Source of the DNA: Candidatus Omnitrophota bacterium
GTDB taxonomy: Bacteria > Omnitrophota > Gorgyraeia > Gygaellales > Profunditerraquicolaceae
Length of the DNA stretch: 41,272 nucleotides
Direction: 5' to 3'
Assembly (NCBI GenBank): GCA_903852325.1
Contig: CAINQO010000039.1
Span: 1 to 41,272, forward strand
Numbering within the stretch: the first letter of the stretch is position 1; every line of letters begins with the position of its first letter. Under the pieces are notes generated by a model. It saw nothing but the letters and a program-made list of their open reading frames with translations. It was not told where the DNA came from and did no database searches. This document shows, in pieces, positions 35,548 to 41,272 of this stretch. A program made the position numbers and the translations under genes.

Positions 35548-37385
35548 TATTCCACGGTTACGGATTTTGCTAAATTTCGCGGTTGGTCAACGTCGCATCC
35601 GCGCTTCACGGCGATATGGTATGCCATTAACTGCAGAGGCAGCACCACCAGAAGAGGGGAAAATAATTCTTCAGTCTTGGGCACATAAATCACTTCCCGG
35701 GTTAATTCCTTGATCTCCTTGTCGCCGCTGGTGGCGATAGCGATAATTTTCCCTTTGCGGGAACGGATCTCCTGGATATTGGAAACCATTTTGTCATACA
35801 CTTTGGAAGCGGGAGCGATACAGACTACCGCCCGGTATTCGTCAATCAAAGCGATCGGCCCATGTTTCATTTCTCCGGCGGCGTAACCCTCCGCGGGGAT
35901 ATAGGAAATCTCTTTCAGCTTTAACGCCCCTTCCAAAGCCGAAGGATAATTAAGGTTCCGGCCCAGGTATAAAAAAGAGCCCAAGTGGGAATGCTTGCGC
36001 GCCAGGGCGGCAATTTTATTTTGTTGTTTTAAAATCTGGGACTGATAGCCGGGAATTTTGCGCAGCTCGGCCAGCAGCTTATCCACCTTGGCGCAGGAAA
36101 GCACCCCGCGGATCTGCCCCAGATAAAAAGCGAATAAATACAAAGCGGTTAACTGGGCGGTATAGGCTTTTGTCGAAGCCACCCCGATTTCCGGGCCGGC
36201 GTGAATATAAATTATCCCGTCGGATTCCCGGGTAAGGGTAGAACCTAATACGTTACAGATGGAGATGACGCTGGCCCCCCGGCGCTTAGCCTCCCGCACC
36301 CCGGCTAAAGTATCCGCGGTCTCCCCGGACTGGCTGATCGCGACTACCAGGGTCTCCGGCCCGATCAAAAGGTCCCGGTAGCGGAATTCACTGGAAACAT
36401 CGATCTGCGCGGACACTTGACAAAGGGTTTCCAGCACGTACTTAGCGACCATTCCGGCATGGTAAGCCGTACCGCAGGCGACAATAAAAATATTCTCTAT
36501 TTCCTGGAGTTTGCTTTCCGGAATATTCTGCTCCCGAAAAAATATCTGACCGCTTTGGGTGTGGATCCGGGAATTGATCAAATTTTCCAGGATCCCCGGC
36601 TGTTCATTGATTTCTTTAAGCATAAAATGCTCGTAGCCGGATTTTTCCGCCTGGTCAATATCCCAGTTGATGTGGGTGGTCTCCCGCAGAACGGTTTTAC
36701 CTCCCAGGGTGGTAATCCTGAACTTTTCCTTACTTAAAACCGCGAGTTCGTTTTCATTCAGGAAAACAACTTCCTTGGTAAAACCCAGTACCGCCGGCAC
36801 ATCCGAGGCCAAAAAGTTTTCTCCCTCGCCCACCCCGATAATCAAGGGGCTGCCCAGCCTGGCGCCGACCAACTTATCCGGTTCGCTGGCGGAAACCACT
36901 CCGATCGCGAATGAACCGACCAGCAGCTTGAGCGCCGCGGAAACCGCTGCTTCCAAAGGAACGCCTTTATAGAATTTTTCGATAAGGTGGACGATGACTT
37001 CAGTGTCTGTCTGGCTGCGGAAAACATGCCCCTCTTTGATCAATTGCATTTTGAGGGTTTCAAAATTTTCAATAATCCCGTTATGCACCACGGCAATCCG
37101 GCCGCGGCAATCCTGGTGCGGATGCGCATTAACCTGGGTAGGGGCGCCATGGGTAGCCCAGCGCGTATGCGCAATCCCCGCAGTTCCGCGCAAAGGTTTA
37201 TCTTTGACCAGTCTTTCCAGGATATTGATCTTACCGGGAGCTTTTCTTATTCCGATGATTTTTTTGTCAGGCAGGATTAAGGCGATGCCGCTTGAATCAT
37301 AACCGCGGTATTCCAGGCGTTTCAAGCCGGCGATAAGGATAGATTGCGCGTCTTTGTTACCGATGTACCCGATTATTCCACACAT
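35547..37385 (-). CDS. glmS: Glutamine-fructose-6-phosphate aminotransferase (isomerizing)
   Basis: MCGIIGYIGNKDAQSILIAGLKRLEYRGYDSSGIA; C-terminal LAKSVTVE. Confidence 0.97.
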   Translation of the reverse strand: MCGIIGYIGNKDAQSILIAGLKRLEYRGYDSSGIALILPDKKIIGIRKAPGKINILERLVKDKPLRGTAGIAHTRWATHGAPTQVNAHPHQDCRGRIAVVHNGIIENFETLKMQLIKEGHVFRSQTDTEVIVHLIEKFYKGVPLEAAVSAALKLLVGSFAIGVVSASEPDKLVGARLGSPLIIGVGEGENFLASDVPAVLGFTKEVVFLNENELAVLSKEKFRITTLGGKTVLRETTHINWDIDQAEKSGYEHFMLKEINEQPGILENLINSRIHTQSGQIFFREQNIPESKLQEIENIFIVACGTAYHAGMVAKYVLETLCQVSAQIDVSSEFRYRDLLIGPETLVVAISQSGETADTLAGVREAKRRGASVISICNVLGSTLTRESDGIIYIHAGPEIGVASTKAYTAQLTALYLFAFYLGQIRGVLSCAKVDKLLAELRKIPGYQSQILKQQNKIAALARKHSHLGSFLYLGRNLNYPSALEGALKLKEISYIPAEGYAAGEMKHGPIALIDEYRAVVCIAPASKVYDKMVSNIQEIRSRKGKIIAIATSGDKEIKELTREVIYVPKTEELFSPLLVVLPLQLMAYHIAVKRGCDVDQPRNLAKSVTVE

Positions 37386-37438
37386 TGAGCGCCTTGGTTA
37401 CTTGCCCATATCCGCAAGTATGGAACTGATGATATTTA

Positions 37439-37513
37439 TGACCCTGACGGGATTTGAACCCGTGTCGAGAGCTTGAAAAGCTCTTGTCCTAGACCAGGCT
37501 AGACGACAGGGTC
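37439..37513 (-). tRNA. tRNA-Glu(TTC)
   Basis: Minus strand GACCCTGTCGTCTAGCCTGGTCTAGGACAAGAGCTTTTCAAGCTCTCGACACGGGTTCAAATCCCGTCAGGGTCA; loop TTTTCAA. Confidence 0.92.
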
Positions 37514-37821
37514 GTCATTCGCTACAGCTTATTCTATGCCGAAGCACCGGTAAATACCAGTGCTTTGTCTTTTGCTAATTGAGCGTTTTTGCGACGCTCA
37601 TTCCCCATAAGGGGCAACTACGTTTCCCCTTATGGCGCTTCGCCGCTAAATTAAACCGGGGGGCGGCTCGCTGTCATCCCCTTCCTTACGGTTGGAAGAC
37701 TTCCTTGGGGGGAAAGCTATCTTTTCCCCCCAATCCCCCTATTTGTGTTTTTATCAGCAACAACTTAAAATAACGGTATCCGCTGCGCGGATAGCTGATA
37801 AAAACACTCTGCTACTAAAAA
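37514..37821. repeat. Hairpin-rich intergenic element, copy 2, between gyrA and tRNA-Glu
   Basis: At least six consecutive inverted repeats including TTGGGGGGAAA/TTTCCCCCCAA and a nested cruciform at 37745-37807; shares blocks with 30457-30616. Confidence 0.6.
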
Positions 37822-40254
37822 TTATTCTTCTTCCTCAGCGATCACGGGGGCGACGCAGGCAACCCGGTCTTTATCTTGAAGCTTGATTAAGCGCACCCCT
37901 TGAGAAGAGCGGCCGGTTTCACGGATATCTTTGATCGCGCAGCGCAGGAATATGCCGTTTTGCGTAATGACCATCAACTCGTCTTTATCGTTTACCGTTT
38001 TTAAATTTACCGCTTCCCCGTTTTTGTCGGTAACCTTGATATTGATCACTCCTTTACCGCCGCGGCTGGTAAGCCGGTATTCTTCGACGGTGGTGCGCTT
38101 GGCAAACCCCAGCTCGGTTACCGTAAGAATAGTGGAAGATTTTTGCGGGACGACCATATCGATTACTTCGTCTTTTTTCTCCAGGGATATTGCCCGCACG
38201 CCGTGGGCCCCCCTGCCCATTTCCCGGACTTTTTCTTCGGAAAACCTGATCGCCTTGCCCTGGCGGGTCCCGATAAGCAGTTCCTGCTTGCCGTCGGTCA
38301 TCTGAACGTCGATCAAAGCGTCATCTTTATCCAGAGTAATCCCGATAATCCCGCCTTTACGCGGGTTGCCGTAAGCATCGAGCTTGGTCTTTTTGATCTG
38401 CCCCAGCTTAGTCGCCATCACCAGGTATTTATCCGGAGAGAATTCTTTCACCGGAATCGTGGAGCTGATTTTAGCGGAGGCTTCCATCTGCACCAGATTA
38501 ACAATCGCCTTGCCTTTAGAGATCCGGCTAGCCTGGGGAATCTCGTAAACTTTTAACCAGTGCACCTGGCCTTTATCCGTAAAGATAAGCAGGTAATCTT
38601 TGGTAGAAGCGACAAAAAGATGCTCGCTGAAATCTTCGTCTTTTAACTCCGCCGCCGTGGATCCGGCCCCCCCGCGCTTTTGCTTGCGGTAGGAGCTGAC
38701 CGGCAACCGCTTGATGTAGCCGCCGTGGCTGATCGTTACCACGACATCCTCTTCGGCAATCAAATCTTCGACTTCCAACTCTTCCGCTTCAGCCACGATA
38801 TCCGTGCGGCGGTTATCCCCGTATTTCTTGATCAGCTCCTGCAGCTCTTCTTTAATGATCGCTTCGATTTTTTTGATTGAAGCCAGGATCGCCTGGCAGA
38901 ATTCGATTTTTTTGAGCAGCTCGGCGTATTCCGCATCGATCTTATCCCGCTCCAAAGCGGTCAAGCGCTGCAACTGCATCTCTAAGATCGCCTGCGACTG
39001 GATCTCCGAAAGTTCAAACTCTTTCATCAAGTTGACTTTGGCCGCTTCCACGCTCTTGGAGGTTTTGATCACCTTGATGATCCGGTCAATGAATTTCAGG
39101 GCTATTTTTAACCCCTCTAAAATATGCGCGCGTTTTAAAGCTTTATCCAGTTCAAACTGAGTACGCCGGCGGATGACCACCCGGCGGTGCTCGATATAAC
39201 AATCCAGGACCTGACGTAAATTTAAAACCTTCGGACGGTTATCGACCAAGGCCAGCATGATGATTCCGAAGGTCGTTTCCAGTTGCGTATGTTTGAAAAG
39301 CTGGTTTAAAACGATCTGGCTTTCGGTGTCGCGCTTTAGCTCAACCACTATGCGCATTCCTTCTTTATCCGATTCGTCGCGGATATCCGAAATCCCTTCG
39401 ATTTTTTTATCATCGACTAGCCCGGCGATCGCTTCGATCAGGCCGGATTTTTGCACCTGATAAGGGATCTCGGTGAAAATAATCAGGTCTTTACCGTTCT
39501 TCTGGTGCTCAACAGTGGCCCTGGCCCGCACCAACAGTTTGCCCCGGCCGCTCAGATATGCTTCTTTGATCCCATCCTTGCCGCAGATTAACCCGCCGGT
39601 AGGGAAGTCCGGGCCTTTGATATAACGCATCAAGTCCTTAATTTCGGCTTCCGGATGGTCCAGTAAATAAATAATCGCTTCACAAACTTCATTTAAATTA
39701 TGCGGCGGGATATTAGTGGCCATGCCGACGGCAATCCCGCTGGAACCGTTAACTAAAAGATTGGGCAGGGTCGCCGGCAACAGCAGCGGCTCCTTTAAAG
39801 AAGAATCGAAGTTGGGCCCGTAATTTACGGTTTCTTTTTCAATATCGCCCAACATATCATCGCTAATTGCGGCCAAACGGGCTTCAGTATAACGCATGGC
39901 GGCTGCCGCGTCTCCGTCTACAGATCCGAAGTTGCCTTGACCGTCTACCAAAGGATAACGCAAAGAAAAATCCTGCGCCATTCTTACCAGAGTATCATAA
40001 ATCGCCACGTCCCCGTGGGGATGGTATTTACCCATGGTTTCACCGACGATACGGGCGCATTTTTTATAAGGTTTGGAGTGCTCCAGATTAAGTTCGCGCA
40101 TGGCATAAAGGATGCGCCGGTGCACCGGCTTCAGGCCGTCACGCACATCCGGCAGGGCCCTGCCGACAATAACACTCATCGCGTAGTTAAGATAAGAGTC
40201 CTTAACCTCTTCTTCGATATAAACCTGGATTATTTTATCATTACGGGTATACAT
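37822..40254 (-). CDS. gyrA: DNA gyrase subunit A
   Basis: [69 protein letters not shown]. Confidence 0.97.
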   Translation of the reverse strand: MYTRNDKIIQVYIEEEVKDSYLNYAMSVIVGRALPDVRDGLKPVHRRILYAMRELNLEHSKPYKKCARIVGETMGKYHPHGDVAIYDTLVRMAQDFSLRYPLVDGQGNFGSVDGDAAAAMRYTEARLAAISDDMLGDIEKETVNYGPNFDSSLKEPLLLPATLPNLLVNGSSGIAVGMATNIPPHNLNEVCEAIIYLLDHPEAEIKDLMRYIKGPDFPTGGLICGKDGIKEAYLSGRGKLLVRARATVEHQKNGKDLIIFTEIPYQVQKSGLIEAIAGLVDDKKIEGISDIRDESDKEGMRIVVELKRDTESQIVLNQLFKHTQLETTFGIIMLALVDNRPKVLNLRQVLDCYIEHRRVVIRRRTQFELDKALKRAHILEGLKIALKFIDRIIKVIKTSKSVEAAKVNLMKEFELSEIQSQAILEMQLQRLTALERDKIDAEYAELLKKIEFCQAILASIKKIEAIIKEELQELIKKYGDNRRTDIVAEAEELEVEDLIAEEDVVVTISHGGYIKRLPVSSYRKQKRGGAGSTAAELKDEDFSEHLFVASTKDYLLIFTDKGQVHWLKVYEIPQASRISKGKAIVNLVQMEASAKISSTIPVKEFSPDKYLVMATKLGQIKKTKLDAYGNPRKGGIIGITLDKDDALIDVQMTDGKQELLIGTRQGKAIRFSEEKVREMGRGAHGVRAISLEKKDEVIDMVVPQKSSTILTVTELGFAKRTTVEEYRLTSRGGKGVINIKVTDKNGEAVNLKTVNDKDELMVITQNGIFLRCAIKDIRETGRSSQGVRLIKLQDKDRVACVAPVIAEEEE

Positions 40255-40260
40255 AAAGTT

Positions 40261-41076
40261 TTATGCTGCCTCTTTCAGTTTTTTATACAATATGACCAGC
40301 ATTGTGGTCCAGAAGGGGTTGAGTATGGCGCTGAGCAGGATAATATACACCGTCATGCTCAGTGACACGGCCGCATTCTGGGAATTGGCGCTGCCAACAT
40401 GTTTGCCCGAAATTGTCACGACGATAACCATAGGCAGTAAACAACAAATATAGGTCAGGGCTTTTAAGCAATAAACGCCCAATAACGGATTAATATTCTT
40501 TTTCACTAAAGTAAAACTTTGCTTTAGTGAAGCGGGGGCTCCGCTATTCTCTAAAACGCAGACCGCGGTTGCCACGGACCAGCGCAGAATAAAGAATACA
40601 AAAACCCCGATCAGGGCGATGATCGCCAGCAGGCAGACAAAGGACAGCGGTACGTTTGCCGCCAAGAAACTGGTCCGGAAAAAAGCGGCGCATATGCCGC
40701 CGGCAATAAAAATACTTCCCACAAATAAACCGATGCTTAAAACAGTTAAAATATACTTTCCTAAAAAAAGCTGCGCCTGGCTTATGCTTTGGCCTACCGT
40801 ATACTCCTGTCCGCCGAGCACTTTATTTACCGCCAGCAATAAGGCAATACCTCCCCAGCTGCCGATGACTATCGCCAGAACCATCCAAATCCACATAAAA
40901 CCGGGAAGGGATTGGAGCTGCGGGATCAATGAAACCACCGTGAGCGGCACATTAAAAATCAGGTAGATCACACTTAATTTTCCTAAGTGGCCCCAGCATG
41001 CCCCCCAGGCTTGTTTAAAAATAACTACGGGATGGATCGCGTTCTTTTCCGGCTGTTTAGGGATAATGATTTCCAT
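40261..41076 (-). CDS. Polytopic membrane protein of unknown function
   Basis: Several hydrophobic segments (LSVIYLIFNVPLTVVSLI, IWMVLAIVIGSWGGIALLLA, ILTVLSIGLFVGSIFIAGGICA); closely packed between gyrB and gyrA. Confidence 0.7.
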   Translation of the reverse strand: MEIIIPKQPEKNAIHPVVIFKQAWGACWGHLGKLSVIYLIFNVPLTVVSLIPQLQSLPGFMWIWMVLAIVIGSWGGIALLLAVNKVLGGQEYTVGQSISQAQLFLGKYILTVLSIGLFVGSIFIAGGICAAFFRTSFLAANVPLSFVCLLAIIALIGVFVFFILRWSVATAVCVLENSGAPASLKQSFTLVKKNINPLLGVYCLKALTYICCLLPMVIVVTISGKHVGSANSQNAAVSLSMTVYIILLSAILNPFWTTMLVILYKKLKEAA

Positions 41077-41078
41077 AA

Positions 41079-41272
41079 TTAGATATCCAGATTTTTGACC
41101 TGATGCGCGTTTTCCTCAATAAATTCACGCCTCGGTTCAACCTGGTCTCCCATTAATACAGTAAACATTTTGTCCGCCTCTACCGCGTCCTCTAACACCA
41201 CCTGTAAAATCGTTCTCTTTTCCGGATCCATCGTCGTATCCCAAAGCTGCTGGGGGTTCATTTCACCCAAAC
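41079..41272 (-). CDS. gyrB: DNA gyrase subunit B, C-terminal fragment (runs off right edge)
   Basis: [54 protein letters not shown]. Confidence 0.95.
   Translation of the reverse strand, partial: LGEMNPQQLWDTTMDPEKRTILQVVLEDAVEADKMFTVLMGDQVEPRREFIEENAHQVKNLDI

Noticed and set aside
37386-37440. glmS ribozyme upstream of glmS
   Set aside because: Only about 53 nt separate tRNA-Glu and glmS; it holds a small TACTTGC/GCAAGTA hairpin but is too short for the ribozyme.
37579-37886. Plus-strand 64-aa ORFs in the gyrA/tRNA-Glu gap
   Set aside because: They run through palindromic repeat sequence and lack a convincing RBS or conserved motif.

Overview
41.3 kb bacterial chromosomal window, very compact. 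All confident genes are on the minus strand. The layout looks like an uncultivated Gram-negative lineage, but the taxon is my inference and cannot be proven from this window. Reading the minus strand from right to left: gyrB (C-terminal end only), a membrane protein, gyrA, a ~300-nt intergenic region packed with hairpins, tRNA-Glu, glmS, rsmI, a probable PyrR-type attenuator, pyrR, pyrB, pyrC, an Endonuclease Q-like PHP protein, tRNA-Arg with a duplicated 3' end and a structured repeat, the C-terminal half of carB, mutM, an isoprenylcysteine-methyltransferase-like gene, pyrK, pyrD, pyrF, tRNA-Val, tRNA-Asp, an outer-membrane barrel protein, a free-standing MetG-C tRNA-binding domain, a YkgJ-type Cys cluster protein, a DUF2156 protein, a DnaQ exonuclease with a WYL-like tail, a PilZ/TM/toroid protein, an EndoIII-like gene, an M20 peptidase, a PAC2 protein, a HAD hydrolase, two tandem Ddl-like ATP-grasp ligases coupled to a lysine 2,3-aminomutase, a YchF-like protein without a GTPase core, purH, folC, mnmE, folE, a PKD lipoprotein and two tandem TPR membrane paralogs. 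The strongest leads are: (1) the KamA plus two ATP-grasp operon, (2) a structured repeat family beside two tRNA genes, one copy with a duplicated tRNA 3' end, (3) a ~10.4-bp phased CCACTTTT/TATTTT array directly upstream of a split carB, (4) a bacterial EndoQ ending in a clamp-binding-like QLNLF, and (5) the P-loop-less YchF. No CRISPR array, rRNA or intact transposase was found.
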